DNA from: Fischerella sp. PCC 9605
Lineage (GTDB): Bacteria; Cyanobacteriota; Cyanobacteriia; Cyanobacteriales; Nostocaceae
Reading direction: 5' to 3'
Length of the DNA stretch: 64,000 nt
NCBI RefSeq assembly: GCF_000517105.1
Contig: NZ_KI912154.1
Coordinates: forward strand, 284,441-348,440
Shown one piece after another: positions 8,578-17,814 of this stretch. Positions within the stretch are counted from its first letter, which is position 1; every line of letters starts with the position of its first letter. Below the pieces are notes generated by a model that saw nothing but the letters and a program-made list of their open reading frames with translations, did no database searches and was not told where the DNA came from. The position numbers were made by a program, and so were the translations under genes.

Positions 8578-8907
8578 TTATCGTTCGGTCTCTACAATGA
8601 CGACAACAATCTGATATTTCTTCAGCCGAGGGTTAGAATCCTCGGTTTCTTCGATCTCTTTCATCACCAATTTCCGATTAGAGACGCTAGCTATGTCGGT
8701 TACCTTTTGCGGGTTTATTTTTTTTAAAGCTCCATTTGGAATCTTTACAATTTGATGATTACCTAAGTCTACTCGTACCATTTCGACGCCAAGAGGAATA
8801 ATACTTGGTTCAGTATCGACTACAGTACCTTCTTCTCCTTGGTATTGGTTCATGAAAGGAAAATCATCTACGACCACGCGATCACCAGATTTAAACCTAT
8901 CGCTCAT
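8578..8907 (-). CDS. small KOW-like hypothetical protein
   Basis: 109 residues from the ATG at 8907. The longer reading from a GTG at 8919 is unlikely because the GTG abuts the ribosome binding site, whereas GGAGG stands 11 nt before the ATG. The N-terminal sequence SGDRVVVDDFPFMNQYQGEEGTVVDTEP looks like a small beta-barrel of the KOW/SH3 type (DRV-x-V...G-x-EGTV). The C-terminal part is basic, then beta-rich. Function is unknown; nucleic-acid binding is possible by analogy with KOW proteins. It stands alone between two gene-free stretches. Confidence 0.6.
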   Translation of the reverse strand: MSDRFKSGDRVVVDDFPFMNQYQGEEGTVVDTEPSIIPLGVEMVRVDLGNHQIVKIPNGALKKINPQKVTDIASVSNRKLVMKEIEETEDSNPRLKKYQIVVVIVETER

Positions 8908-9334
8908 AACTGGTAACACCTCCTGCCTTCAGTATGCTTAAGCCATCATTCAGTGTTATTTCCGATTTAAATTAGAAAAAAATTCACTCCCCTCTAATTT
9001 AAAGTTAAAAAAATTTTTTGAGGAACTTGTGAGGATTACGACCAATAACAACTCTACTTTACAGCTAGTGAGTTATCACACCCATGAAAAAGCATGGTAT
9101 CAGCATTGACTAGAAGTTATGGAGGCGATCGCACCCCATAGCATTTAACTCTCTTGGAAATTTACAAGAATTGAAGAAATAGCGATCGCCTTGCTTCCAA
9201 GAGAACCAAAAAAGCTGATTGCTTATCAGCAGGTGAGCGATCGCTCCTCGGAATTCACCATCCACCTTGAGACAGCATTGGGAAAAGTAGTTTAGTCAGC
9301 TGGTTGTGGGGAAATCGCTGACACGCTACTACGT
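8908..9334. other. intergenic region without recognisable gene
   Basis: 427 bp between the KOW-like gene and the S2P protease. It contains several HIP1-type GCGATCGC sites and AT tracts. No open frame with coding character, RNA gene or terminator is clear. Confidence 0.5.
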
Positions 9335-10534
9335 TTATGAATTTATGGTTGACTTCGCAATTACCTGTAGCTGCAACCCTTGCGGATAAATTCCTTCCTC
9401 TTTGATTCGTTTAATTTCCGCTTCTGTTATTCGCAAACCTAAATTTTGTGCGATCGCACGCACGATGTCCCCCCGGTCAATTACACCGGCGACAGCACCC
9501 GCAGGCGAAAGTACAGTAACACGGGATAGCTTTTCATTTTCCAACTTGTTAATTACTTCAGCGATATTGGTTGATTCCTCAACAGAGGGAATTTCTGTCA
9601 GGGGATGCACGATACTTTCTAGAGTCCTGGTTTCCCAGTCACTTCGTTCCACTGTTCGCAAGTCGTCAATAGAAACCATACCTCGGTAACGTCCATCTGA
9701 CTCGGCAAAATAAACCTGTGAAGGGGTGGTTTCCAGTAAGTACAAATCGGCAAAGGAACGCAAGATCTGGTTGGCATCGACTATGCGAAAGTCGCGAGTC
9801 ATGGCGTCACTTGCCTTTAGCTTCAGCAAGGTTTCTTGCAAAATGGTGACGCGGTCATAACTGGTAGCGTTGCGGATACCAAACCAACCTAATAGAGCAA
9901 TCCATAAGCCAGTGACTAACTCACCTGTTAAGTAATCTACCAATAAGCCTAAGGCGATCGCACTATAACCTAAAATTTGCCCTGCTTTCGCCGCCCAGCG
10001 TACAGCTTGAAAGCGATCGCCTGTGGCTTTCCATAGTGCTGCTTTTAACACCTGTCCCCCATCGAGAGGCAAGCCAGGAATTAAGTTAAATAGCGCTAAA
10101 ACTAAGTTAATTCGCGCCAAATCTCCAACCATTATCCGGAGCGGATTTGTATGAGGTAATACATTAGAACCGAGACGCAGCAGAAAAAACAGGGCGATGC
10201 TAACTGCTGGCCCGGCGATCGCTACTTGAAATGCTTTGCCGGGAGTCTTGGATTCTTCTTCAATAGCAGCAATACCACCAAACAGAAATAGAGTGATCGA
10301 GTTAACTTTAATGCCTTGCGATCGCGCCACCAAGCTGTGACCCAATTCGTGTAACAACACTGAAGCAAACAGCAGTAACGCCATGACAATCCCAGCACTC
10401 CAAGCTAAGGCAGTTCCCAATTCCTGGTAAGCGACGCCAAAATTGAGGGTTGCCAGCCCTAAAATCACAAACCACAAGGGGTCTAAAAACAGCGGAATTC
10501 CAAATAAAGACCCAATTCTCCAATTTGTTTGCAT
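9335..10534 (-). CDS. site-2 protease family (M50) metalloprotease with CBS domains
   Basis: Polytopic intramembrane zinc protease. HELGH at residues 62-66 is the HExxH zinc site and NLIPGLPLDGG (150-160) supplies the third ligand Asp158. About six hydrophobic segments fill residues 10-215. The last 150 residues contain a CBS-domain pair (about 240-375), including GVIDRGDIVRAIA, a typical adenine-nucleotide sensing module. This matches the SpoIVFB/Rip3-like S2P-CBS subgroup, which cleaves membrane-bound regulators; the substrate is unknown. A run of 7-bp repeats (10556-10620) separates it from psaK. Confidence 0.92.
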   Translation of the reverse strand: MQTNWRIGSLFGIPLFLDPLWFVILGLATLNFGVAYQELGTALAWSAGIVMALLLFASVLLHELGHSLVARSQGIKVNSITLFLFGGIAAIEEESKTPGKAFQVAIAGPAVSIALFFLLRLGSNVLPHTNPLRIMVGDLARINLVLALFNLIPGLPLDGGQVLKAALWKATGDRFQAVRWAAKAGQILGYSAIALGLLVDYLTGELVTGLWIALLGWFGIRNATSYDRVTILQETLLKLKASDAMTRDFRIVDANQILRSFADLYLLETTPSQVYFAESDGRYRGMVSIDDLRTVERSDWETRTLESIVHPLTEIPSVEESTNIAEVINKLENEKLSRVTVLSPAGAVAGVIDRGDIVRAIAQNLGLRITEAEIKRIKEEGIYPQGLQLQVIAKSTINS

Positions 10535-10555
10535 TCTTATTTCCTAAATTATGAG

Positions 10556-10620
10556 AGTTGTTAGTAGTTAGTAGTTAGTAGTTAGTAGTTGGTTATTTCC
10601 CACTAACCACTAACCACTAA
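10556..10620. repeat. heptamer tandem repeats (GTTAGTA / ACCACTA)
   Basis: GTTAGTA units (10558-10590) are followed by CACTAAC units (10600-10620), the inverse type, so the two blocks could pair. It is a typical Nostocales short tandem repeat with no gene. Confidence 0.85.
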
Positions 10621-10800
10621 CAGTCACCACGAGAAATATATTTATTTATGCTGAACGACCTAATTTCTAGAATAGACAATTAGAACCAGCCATTAAACCT
10701 CAAAAACAAAAGCAGCAGACAAACTACTCCCAAATTCGCCAGGAAGAATCAAAAACCTGCTGCCTTGATGTATTGCTTGTAGTATGCTAAAAAATCAAAT

Positions 10801-11076
10801 CTACAGAACGCCCAAGTTAGTCAATCCCAAAACGGCACCAACGCCGAGTATGTGACCGGCGGCCATCGCCGCAAGGAACGTGGCGACACTGGGATTGTTG
10901 AAGACTGAAGGGAAAGGCAAGGGCATCTTACGACCAACGTGAGGATACCAAACGACGCGGGGAATAATCAAAAGACACAACAGACAAGCGCCGGTTATAT
11001 ATAAAAATTCCGTCAAGCCCCATGTGGGAGTCCTGGGAACAGTGCTTTGGACTGCTAATAAGATTGATGAAATCAT
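10801..11076 (-). CDS. psaK: photosystem I reaction centre subunit PsaK (copy 1)
   Basis: Small two-helix thylakoid membrane subunit of photosystem I, at the periphery of the core where it binds antenna chlorophyll. The 91-residue product from [14 protein letters not shown] has two hydrophobic segments (about 20-42 and 60-88) and the family's C-terminal [20 protein letters not shown]. The start is fixed by GGAG 8 nt before the ATG at 11076; a longer frame begins upstream but lacks a site. A second psaK lies 230 bp upstream on the same strand. An inverted repeat at 11109-11154 would sit in the leader. Confidence 0.92.
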   Translation of the reverse strand: MISSILLAVQSTVPRTPTWGLTEFLYITGACLLCLLIIPRVVWYPHVGRKMPLPFPSVFNNPSVATFLAAMAAGHILGVGAVLGLTNLGVL

Positions 11077-11108
11077 GATTCTTTCTCCTGCATGGATCAA
11101 TAGATTTA

Positions 11109-11154
11109 GCTGTAGAAACACGAAATTTTATGTGAAACTTCGTGTCTCTACAGC
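11109..11154. repeat. inverted repeat in psaK leader
   Basis: GCTGTAGAAACACGAA (11109-11124) pairs with TTCGTGTCTCTACAGC (11139-11154) with one mismatch, around a 14-nt loop, 33 nt upstream of the psaK ATG. It shares the CGTGTCTCTACA end with palindromes at 1687 and 29385, so it may be a dispersed element rather than a dedicated leader structure. Confidence 0.7.
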
Positions 11155-11303
11155 CACGTCCATGCTCTATCCGATTAGGTGGCGCTATCTTCCTTCTCCA
11201 GGAAGGTTAACTTTTCTTTCCTTGGTTAAGGTGAAAATCGCCAGAGAAAGAACTTGAATCGTTTTTTTAAGTTTTGTAAACTTAGAGTGTTAATTTAACG
11301 ACT

Positions 11304-11558
11304 CTAAATACGACCGATATTAGTCAGTCCCAAAACAATACCAATGCCGATTACATGACCGAAAGCCATCGCGGCGATGAATGCAGGAACACTCAAAGGA
11401 AGTGCGGGCATCTTGGGGCCAACTGTGGGCTTTTCAATCTTAAAAGTTAGCAGCACAGCAACTAAGCAGCTGATGCTGATAATCATCGCTACTTTGGGAG
11501 TCCACTCGGGTGTGGCGGGAACTGTGGCAGCAGCTGCGAGTAAAATTGATGAAATCAA
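11304..11558 (-). CDS. psaK: photosystem I reaction centre subunit PsaK (copy 2), TTG start
   Basis: 84-residue paralogue of the neighbouring psaK. Both share the ISSILLA start, two membrane segments and the ending FGHVIGIGIVLGLTNIGRI. The most likely start is the TTG at 11558: AGGAG lies 8 nt before it, and the resulting protein aligns residue for residue with the paralogue's start. The longer ATG frame adds 42 non-homologous residues. In cyanobacteria with several PsaK proteins one can be stress-induced, but which copy that would be is not visible. It is divergent from trpF with about a 100-bp shared upstream region. Confidence 0.88.
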   Translation of the reverse strand: MISSILLAAAATVPATPEWTPKVAMIISISCLVAVLLTFKIEKPTVGPKMPALPLSVPAFIAAMAFGHVIGIGIVLGLTNIGRI

Positions 11559-11661
11559 GCTTTTGTCTCCTATAGAAAAAATCTGATGTAGACCACAAAA
11601 ATTATAGAATTGCCAGGGAAAAAACGAACTTTTTGTATTGCTAAAAATCTCTGAAATTTTT

Positions 11662-12300
11662 ATGCGGGTTAAAATTTGCGGCATTACTCAACCACAGCAG
11701 GGGAAGGCGATCGCTGATTTTGGTGCAACAGCATTGGGATTTATTTGCGTTTCCACTTCACCCCGTTACGTTACTGCTAACCAAATTCGGGCAGTAGTGG
11801 AACAACTAGCAAATCAGATTGACAGTATAGGTGTATTTGCCAATACATCCATTGCAGGAATCAGTCAGACCGTTGCTGATGCTGGGTTGACTGGCGTTCA
11901 GCTACACGGAGATGAATCACCAGAATTTTGCCAACAATTGCGTGAACATCTGCCTAAGGTGGAAATTATTAAAGCTTTGAGAATACGCGCAGCAGCAGAT
12001 TTGGACAAAGCAACTGTGTATAGTCTCAGTGTAGATACACTATTACTTGATGCCTATCATCCCCAGCAGTTGGGTGGTACAGGCAAAACCTTAGATTGGA
12101 AAATGCTGCAACAGTTTCAACCTAGCTGTCCTTGGTTTTTAGCAGGGGGACTAACGCCGGATAATATTTTAGAAGCTCTCAGTCAAGTTAGTCCCAGCGG
12201 TATTGACTTATCTAGTGGAGTAGAAAGTGCACCTGGGGATAAGGATTTAGATAAAGTTGCCAAGCTGTTTGAGAAGCTGCGGTTAAATTATGAATTATGA
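11662..12300 (+). CDS. trpF: phosphoribosylanthranilate isomerase
   Basis: Third step of tryptophan synthesis: Amadori rearrangement of N-(5-phosphoribosyl)anthranilate to CdRP. A (beta/alpha)8 barrel starting MRVKICGIT, with the catalytic Cys in KICG, VGVFA-like strand [16 protein letters not shown], the catalytic Asp in LLLDAY, and the phosphate-binding [10 protein letters not shown] and GIDLSSGVE loops. The ATG at 11662 is chosen because upstream codons are not conserved. At 212 residues the length is normal. The gene stands alone, as usual in cyanobacteria where trp genes are scattered. Confidence 0.95.
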   Translation: MRVKICGITQPQQGKAIADFGATALGFICVSTSPRYVTANQIRAVVEQLANQIDSIGVFANTSIAGISQTVADAGLTGVQLHGDESPEFCQQLREHLPKVEIIKALRIRAAADLDKATVYSLSVDTLLLDAYHPQQLGGTGKTLDWKMLQQFQPSCPWFLAGGLTPDNILEALSQVSPSGIDLSSGVESAPGDKDLDKVAKLFEKLRLNYEL

Positions 12301-12352
12301 GTGCTGAATTATGAAGCAAAAATTCATAATTCATAATTCATAATTCATAATT
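12300..12352. repeat. ATTCATA tandem repeats between trpF and folE
   Basis: Four to five copies of an 8-bp CATAATT-type unit (about 12320-12352), filling most of the 53-bp spacer between convergent genes. Confidence 0.8.
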
Positions 12353-12353
12353 T

Positions 12354-13055
12354 TTAAAATATTGCTGCTTGGTGGCGAATCAAGTTGAAGAATTCTTCAC
12401 GGGTTTTATGTTCTTCTTGGAAAACACCTACCATTGCACTGGTGACAGTCCAGGAACCTGGTTTTTGCACACCCCGCATCACCATGCACATGTGGGTAGC
12501 TTCAATAACAACAGCAACACCCTGAGGTTCTAGAATAGTCTGGATGGCTTCGGCAATTTGGCGAGTTAGCCTCTCCTGTACTTGCAAACGGCGGGAATAC
12601 ATCTCGACAATGCGGGCAAGCTTACTCAGTCCCACGACTTTTTGATTGGGAATATAAGCAACATGAGCTTTACCCATAAATGGCAACATATGGTGTTCGC
12701 ACAGGCTGAAGACATTGATATCTCGAACTAACACCATCTCGTTATGTCCTTCGTCAAAAATCGCACCGTTAACGAGTTCATCTAAGGACTGATTGTAGCC
12801 ACTGGTCAGAAATCGCAATGCCTCTGCCACGCGCTTTGGTGTTTTCAGCAGTCCTTCACGTTCCGGATCTTCTCCTACACCCAGCAGTAGTGTCCGCACA
12901 GCGTCCGTCATCAGCTCCATTTGTTCTTCTTGCGGTGGGTGCAAGTCTGGTTCTCGCCCGTCATGAGTGTTGCGATCGGGTCTAATGGCTTCTGTTAAGT
13001 CGGGAATCAAAGGAGATTGAAAGCGATTGGAACCGTTAGAACTAGCAATAGTCAT
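12354..13055 (-). CDS. folE: GTP cyclohydrolase I
   Basis: Converts GTP to 7,8-dihydroneopterin triphosphate, the entry to tetrahydrofolate and pterin synthesis. 233 residues with the type I signatures: [17 protein letters not shown], the zinc-binding Cys-Glu-His-His in [29 protein letters not shown], and the second zinc cysteine in THMCMVMRG with [12 protein letters not shown]. The N-terminal 45 residues are variable. It is the last gene of the conserved ado-aar-accA-SDR-folE order on the minus strand, about 40 bp after the SDR. Confidence 0.97.
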   Translation of the reverse strand: MTIASSNGSNRFQSPLIPDLTEAIRPDRNTHDGREPDLHPPQEEQMELMTDAVRTLLLGVGEDPEREGLLKTPKRVAEALRFLTSGYNQSLDELVNGAIFDEGHNEMVLVRDINVFSLCEHHMLPFMGKAHVAYIPNQKVVGLSKLARIVEMYSRRLQVQERLTRQIAEAIQTILEPQGVAVVIEATHMCMVMRGVQKPGSWTVTSAMVGVFQEEHKTREEFFNLIRHQAAIF

Positions 13056-13097
13056 GGTCTTAGTCTTGGATAGTTTTTGAAATAAATGACTGTGCGA

Positions 13098-13823
13098 TTA
13101 AAGAACGCCAGCACTGGGCATGAGAGTTAACTCATCAACAACTGCCTGTTGCGGTAACAATGCAGTGTATACAATTGACTCAGCAACAATTTCTGGGGTT
13201 AACATTTTTGAGCGGTCAAACTCGGCATGGACAGTTTCTTGATCCCAGATTTCGGTATTAACTGCACCGGGACAAATGGCAGTGACGCGGATGCCGTGGA
13301 GGCGTTCTTCTTGTGCCAAAGTTTGAGAAAGAGCCAAAAGACCGGCTTTGCTGACGCAGTAAGCTCCCCAATTGGGAAACGCTTGTTTGCCAGCAATCGA
13401 TACAAGGTTGATGATTGTGCCTCTGTTGCGATCGCGCATTCCTGGCAAAATCCCCAGGATGCACTGAAACACGCTAGTGAGATTTAAATCTATCACTCGC
13501 TGCCAGTCAGACAAGGGAGTTTCACTCAAACTGGCGGTGTAACCCATGCCAGCATTGTTGACCAAAATATCTATGTCGCCAAAGTCACGGGCGATCGCTT
13601 GGATTTTTTCCTGCACTTGGGATACACAAGCTAGGTCAACAGAATATGCTTTCGCATTCACTCCTGCGTGCCGAGCTGCTTCTGCTGTTGCTGCCAATTT
13701 CTCAACAGAACGACTGACTAAGGCAACATCTACTCCCGCTTTTGCAAATGCCAAAGCTGCTGCTTTGCCAATTCCACTGCTTGCCCCTGTAATCAGAGCG
13801 CGTTGTTTCTGCTCAAAACTCAT
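13098..13823 (-). CDS. short-chain dehydrogenase/reductase, FabG-like
   Basis: Classical SDR of 241 residues from the ATG at 13823; a TTG four codons upstream is the alternative. It has the NAD(P) loop TGASSGIG, NNAG, and the catalytic Ser/Tyr/Lys in LVSIAGKQ and GAYCVSKAG. The family reduces ketones or oxidises alcohols. Its fixed position between accA and folE beside the alkane genes in many cyanobacteria suggests a fatty-metabolism role, but the substrate is not known. It differs from the second SDR at 43464, which belongs to the biosynthetic cluster. Confidence 0.85.
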   Translation of the reverse strand: MSFEQKQRALITGASSGIGKAAALAFAKAGVDVALVSRSVEKLAATAEAARHAGVNAKAYSVDLACVSQVQEKIQAIARDFGDIDILVNNAGMGYTASLSETPLSDWQRVIDLNLTSVFQCILGILPGMRDRNRGTIINLVSIAGKQAFPNWGAYCVSKAGLLALSQTLAQEERLHGIRVTAICPGAVNTEIWDQETVHAEFDRSKMLTPEIVAESIVYTALLPQQAVVDELTLMPSAGVL

Positions 13824-14183
13824 GCTTTTTTCCAATTCTTTGGCAAATGAAACCGCATCATCACCTGTTTATTCAAACTTTCAGATTTGCTGCCAATATT
13901 AAACAAATCTAAAAATCTCATTAATGTTGTTTGACAACTGCTACAATCCATAGCCATTATGGGCATATTGTCGGCCAAGTTTTCTCCAGTATAAAACTTG
14001 GGATGTTTGCCTTAAAAACAAGGTTGCACCCTGAAATTTGTTCATAAATACAAAACAAATCTCTCATTAGTTTGAGTAGATTTGCCAATAATACAAACGC
14101 CTATGGCTGAGAAGATTGTTAAAAATCTTTAAGTGCCATAGGCAATTATAGCATTGCTGTTATGCTAAGCAAGGATTTCAGTC
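13824..14183. other. intergenic region with hairpin downstream of accA
   Basis: 360 bp without a gene. It contains the leader of the SDR gene and a strong stem-loop at 14099-14143, annotated separately. Confidence 0.6.
14099..14143 (-). terminator. stem-loop 3' of accA
   Basis: GCCTATGGC (14099-14107) pairs perfectly with GCCATAGGC (14135-14143), and an inner AAGATT/AATCTT pair extends the hairpin. It lies 40 nt after the accA stop, consistent with a terminator or mRNA-stabilising hairpin. No long T-run follows on the minus strand, so intrinsic termination is not certain. Confidence 0.55.
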
Positions 14184-15167
14184 TTATGAGTGGGCAACTT
14201 CGGTAAAAACACCAATCTTGCGAAATTTTTCATAACGAAGTTGACGGCGTTCTTGAGGGGTTAAGCGCCCCAACTCGTCTAGGTTATCTAAGAGAGCTTG
14301 TTTGAGAGTTTGAGCAGCATTGAGAGGCTCAGAATGAGCGCCACCGACGGGTTCAGTTAAGATCTGGTCAATAATGCCGAAATTTTTTAGATCGTGTGAA
14401 GTCATTTTTAATACCGCCGCTGCTTGAGGAGCTTTAGTGGCATCTTTCCACAAAATCGCAGCACAAGCTTCGGGGGTAATAACGGTATAAACAGAGTGTT
14501 CAAACATCAACAGGCGATCGCCAACACCAATACCTAACGCTCCACCAGAACCACCTTCACCAATCACCGTGCAAATAATCGGTACATCCAAGCAAAACAT
14601 CTCGCGCAAATTGTAGGCGATCGCTTCTCCTGCACCTTGTCGTTCGGCTACCACTGTCGGCAAGGCTCCTGGCGTGTCGATAAAAGTTAAAATGGGCATT
14701 CCAAATTTGTTGGCGTGTTCCATTAAGCGCAATGCCTTGCGATAGCCACCAGGGGTAGCCATACCAAAATTACGGGCAATATTGTCTTTTGTATCACGCC
14801 CCTTTTGATGACCCAACATCACTACAGGTTGCCCTCCCAAACGAGCAACACCACCGATTAAAGCCGGATCGTCCGAACCACAGCGATCGCCATGCAACTC
14901 CATCCACTCATCAGTAATCGCCTGAATGTAATCAAGAGTACTGGGACGGCGGGGATGGCGAGCGACTTGCAGTCGCTGAGATGGCGATAGACTACCGAAA
15001 ATTTCCTCACGCAGTTGCATAGCACGTGCTTCTAGTTGACGAATTTGACTAGAAACATCGACGCCATTTTCTTCTGCAAGTTGACGGATTTGCTCAATTC
15101 GGTTTGCCAGTTCTGCCAACGGCTTTTCAAAATCCAACAGTAGTGGTTTGCGCTCAGTAGTAGCCAT
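14184..15167 (-). CDS. accA: acetyl-CoA carboxylase carboxyltransferase subunit alpha
   Basis: Alpha subunit of the carboxyltransferase that, with AccD, moves CO2 from carboxybiotin to acetyl-CoA to give malonyl-CoA, the committed step of fatty-acid synthesis. 327 residues, normal length. Motifs include the coiled N-terminal region, [37 protein letters not shown] and the oxyanion-forming [15 protein letters not shown]. Its product malonyl-CoA also feeds the polyketide synthases in this window, although they are not linked to it. It lies between aar and the SDR in a conserved cyanobacterial order. Confidence 0.98.
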   Translation of the reverse strand: MATTERKPLLLDFEKPLAELANRIEQIRQLAEENGVDVSSQIRQLEARAMQLREEIFGSLSPSQRLQVARHPRRPSTLDYIQAITDEWMELHGDRCGSDDPALIGGVARLGGQPVVMLGHQKGRDTKDNIARNFGMATPGGYRKALRLMEHANKFGMPILTFIDTPGALPTVVAERQGAGEAIAYNLREMFCLDVPIICTVIGEGGSGGALGIGVGDRLLMFEHSVYTVITPEACAAILWKDATKAPQAAAVLKMTSHDLKNFGIIDQILTEPVGGAHSEPLNAAQTLKQALLDNLDELGRLTPQERRQLRYEKFRKIGVFTEVAHS

Positions 15168-15191
15168 AAGTTAGGGAATAGGAAATAGCGA

Positions 15192-15385
15192 TCGGGGATT
15201 GGGGATTGGGGATTGGGGATTGGGGATTGGGGATTGGGGATTGGGGATTGGGGATTGGGGATTGGGGACTGGGGATTAGGGACTGGGGATTAGGGCTTAG
15301 GAACTAAGCCAGATTCTTCCCCTATACCCGATCCCCTATACCCGATTCCCGATCCCCTATCCCCAATCCCCTATCCCCGTTCCCT
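15192..15385. repeat. GGGGATT heptamer tract and inverse C-rich tract
   Basis: About a dozen GGGGATT units (15192-15290) are followed by CCCTATA/CCCCAAT-type units (15317-15385). The two halves are roughly complementary and could form a long G/C hairpin between aar and accA. Confidence 0.85.
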
Positions 15386-16403
15386 ATACCAGCAGCGGTC
15401 TAAAACCGTGTTTTACCGACACCTGACCAATCTGCTCCATCTTTTCTACGGTAATCTGATTGCGTCCCCAAGAGAAGTTCGTATGCAACTTCTCAAACTC
15501 CAGCAGCATTGATTCTGCAAAACAAGCAAACAACTGCCGTTCTGGAACATCCATATTGACGATTTTCATAATTTTCCAGTCAATATCAAGAGAATGCTCG
15601 ACAATGCCACCATTAAGGACATACACGCCAGGATGCTGAATTTTAGTTCCCAGATTCTTGGGATAGCCTCCATCAATCAGCAAGCAAGGTTGTTTTAGCA
15701 CTTTAGGCTCAATTTCCACACCTTTAGGCATACTGGCAACCCAAACTACAATATCAGCTTGGGGCAGCGCTTCTTCCAAAGCCATGATTTTTCCACGCCC
15801 AAGTTCTGCTTGCAAATTAATGAGGCGTTCTTGGTTACGGGCTATAAGCAGCAGATCTTTTACATCTGTTTTCGCATCTAACCAACGACAGACCGCACTG
15901 CCAATATCTCCAGTTGCACCACAAACGGCAACAGTAGCTTGTGACAGTTCAATTCCTAATTGTTTCGACGCTTGTTCTACCTGAGCGCAAATAATGTAAG
16001 CAGTGTGCGTATTTCCGGTGGTGAAGCGTTCAAATTCTAGTTCAACGTTGCGGACTTGCTTGAACTGCTCTAAATTGAAGTTTTCAAAAATAATTGAGGA
16101 AAACCCCCCTAAAGCCGTGATATTGATATCATGCTTTTGAGCAAGGGCCATAGCATTGAGGATTTTGCGTGTAGCTGCTTTGATCCGGCGGGTTGCAAGC
16201 ATTTCCGGTAAAAAGCAAGACTCTACATACTTCCCTTCTATTTGCTGCCCAGTTACGCTGGTAACTGTAATGCGATCGACAATTTGGGGCGGGGCGCTGC
16301 ACCAAAAATCTAAACCTTGATCGGCATATTCTGGGTAGCCCAATTCTCTGGCTACCGCTTGTGCGTGTTCTAAACTAGTAAGATGTCCGATTAGACCAAA
16401 CAT
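15384..16403 (-). CDS. aar: long-chain acyl-[acyl-carrier-protein] reductase
   Basis: First enzyme of cyanobacterial alkane synthesis. It reduces fatty acyl-ACP with NADPH to the fatty aldehyde through an acyl-cysteine intermediate. The product is 339 residues from MFGLIGHL (ATG at 16403), the standard AAR start and length; an upstream in-frame extension of 32 residues has no family match. The NADPH fold is [17 protein letters not shown] (158-174), and Cys294 in [13 protein letters not shown] is at the position of the known catalytic cysteine. It is partnered with the aldehyde deformylating oxygenase 330 bp upstream. Confidence 0.96.
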   Translation of the reverse strand: MFGLIGHLTSLEHAQAVARELGYPEYADQGLDFWCSAPPQIVDRITVTSVTGQQIEGKYVESCFLPEMLATRRIKAATRKILNAMALAQKHDINITALGGFSSIIFENFNLEQFKQVRNVELEFERFTTGNTHTAYIICAQVEQASKQLGIELSQATVAVCGATGDIGSAVCRWLDAKTDVKDLLLIARNQERLINLQAELGRGKIMALEEALPQADIVVWVASMPKGVEIEPKVLKQPCLLIDGGYPKNLGTKIQHPGVYVLNGGIVEHSLDIDWKIMKIVNMDVPERQLFACFAESMLLEFEKLHTNFSWGRNQITVEKMEQIGQVSVKHGFRPLLV

Positions 16404-16532
16404 TCTATTAGGTGTGTGCGCTATAAAAAGCGTGGTGTAAGTGGGAAAGATATTACTATCCCTTAAAAATACTACACAAAGCGTAAGATTAGACTGCACT
16501 GGGATAGTGATTCACACCAAGACAGGGGATTG

Positions 16533-16642
16533 GGGATTGGGGATTGGGGATTGGGTAAAAATAAGTCAAAAGTTAAAAGCTAAAAGTAAAAAGAAAGAAT
16601 TTTTTCTTTTACCTTTTTACTTTTTACTTCTCCAGTTCCTTT
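16533..16642. repeat. 110-bp dispersed repeat, copy A
   Basis: Identical over 110 bp to 18642-18751. It consists of three GGGATTG heptamers and a palindromic A/T element (AAAAGTAAAAAG ... CTTTTTACTTTT). It lies between ado and aar. Further G/C heptamers (GCCCATT type) continue to about 16715. Confidence 0.95.
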
Positions 16643-16732
16643 GCCCGATGCCCCTTGCCCATTACACTATGCCCATTGCCCGATGCCCCTTGCCCCATGC
16701 CCTAGTACCTAGTCCCTAGTCATCGCTCCGCT

Positions 16733-17428
16733 TCACGCGGCTCTCAGTCCATAGGCAGACAGACGCATAATGTCGCGGGTGTTAAAGCCAATATTACTTA
16801 AGGCTTCTCCGTACTGAATCATAAAGTCTTCTACCAAAGCTTCTTTTTCCATTGCCAAGGTCTGGGCATCGTCGGCGACTTGGTTGAGCATTTTCCAAAC
16901 AATGGGAAGATTTTGGCGATTTGCTTCTTCTAGTTCAGCTTTAGATTCTTCAAAGTGTTCTTTTAACCAAACTTCACCAAAATTCAGGTGACTATATTCA
17001 TCTTTGACAACACCTTCCGTAATTTTACGGGCAAAATCGTCAGCGACAGGAATGTAAATGTTGTATGCGGCGATCGCAAAACATTCGATAATCAAAGATT
17101 GAATCAGCAAGCAAGTAACAATTTTGCCTTCAGACGCTGCTATTTGGAAATTTTGATGTAATTCGGCAAAAAACTGCTGGGCAAATTCCATATCTGGTGT
17201 TACTTGGAGATTGCGTCCGCAGGCTTCAAATCCCTTTTTATGGCGACTCTCCATTTTAGATAAACGAATTAGTTCATCTTTGTTTTCTGGCAGCAGTTCA
17301 GCGAGTTTGAGGTAGTTGTCATGGGCTTCTTTTTCCCCTTCAATAACAATTGCATTAATGCGGCTATAGGCGTCTTTGTATATTTCGCTCTGAAAATCAA
17401 TTTGAGGCTGATCTGCAAGCTGCTGCAT
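16733..17428 (-). CDS. ado: aldehyde deformylating oxygenase
   Basis: Ferritin-like di-iron enzyme that converts Cn fatty aldehydes to Cn-1 alkanes and formate, using O2 and reduced ferredoxin. 231 residues. All six iron ligands are at the standard positions: Glu32, Glu60, His63 (MESRH), Glu115, Glu144 and His147 (DEYSH). With aar it gives the cell's heptadecane-type hydrocarbons, which sit in membranes. The 386-bp upstream region holds a short dispersed repeat and probably the promoter. Confidence 0.97.
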   Translation of the reverse strand: MQQLADQPQIDFQSEIYKDAYSRINAIVIEGEKEAHDNYLKLAELLPENKDELIRLSKMESRHKKGFEACGRNLQVTPDMEFAQQFFAELHQNFQIAASEGKIVTCLLIQSLIIECFAIAAYNIYIPVADDFARKITEGVVKDEYSHLNFGEVWLKEHFEESKAELEEANRQNLPIVWKMLNQVADDAQTLAMEKEALVEDFMIQYGEALSNIGFNTRDIMRLSAYGLRAA

Positions 17429-17814
17429 TGTATATCCACTCCTGGATGTGTGAAAAAATTGATCTCAAAATCCATCTAACCCTACGAGTCTAGGGCAATG
17501 GTCATCACAAGTTCCAAGATGCCCAGAGGGCGACTCCCGGGGGTAATGTAAAGCTATGAAGTATGGAGATTAAGGGGAAGGGAAGCTTTCCTTTGCCCAT
17601 TTCCCTTTAACCTTTTCCCTAGTGCAAGTGCTACCAACTGAACCTCCATCTTTACATCCCTTATCGTTCATCCTTATTTTTGGTCACTATGGTTTAATTT
17701 AACTTAACAAGTAACTATGTTATAGATTAGCTTTTGCTGGGGGCGTTAGCGTAGCTACTCCGGAAGGAGACTCGCTCTAGTAAAAAAACAAATGGTTGGA
17801 ATTTAATCATATCT
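17429..17814. other. divergent spacer between ado and the ABC permease gene
   Basis: 386 bp separating divergent genes. It should carry both promoters. A dispersed repeat (GTTAGCGTAGCTACTCCGGA and following GACTCGCTC, about 17741-17778) lies close to the permease start. No gene is seen. Confidence 0.55.
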
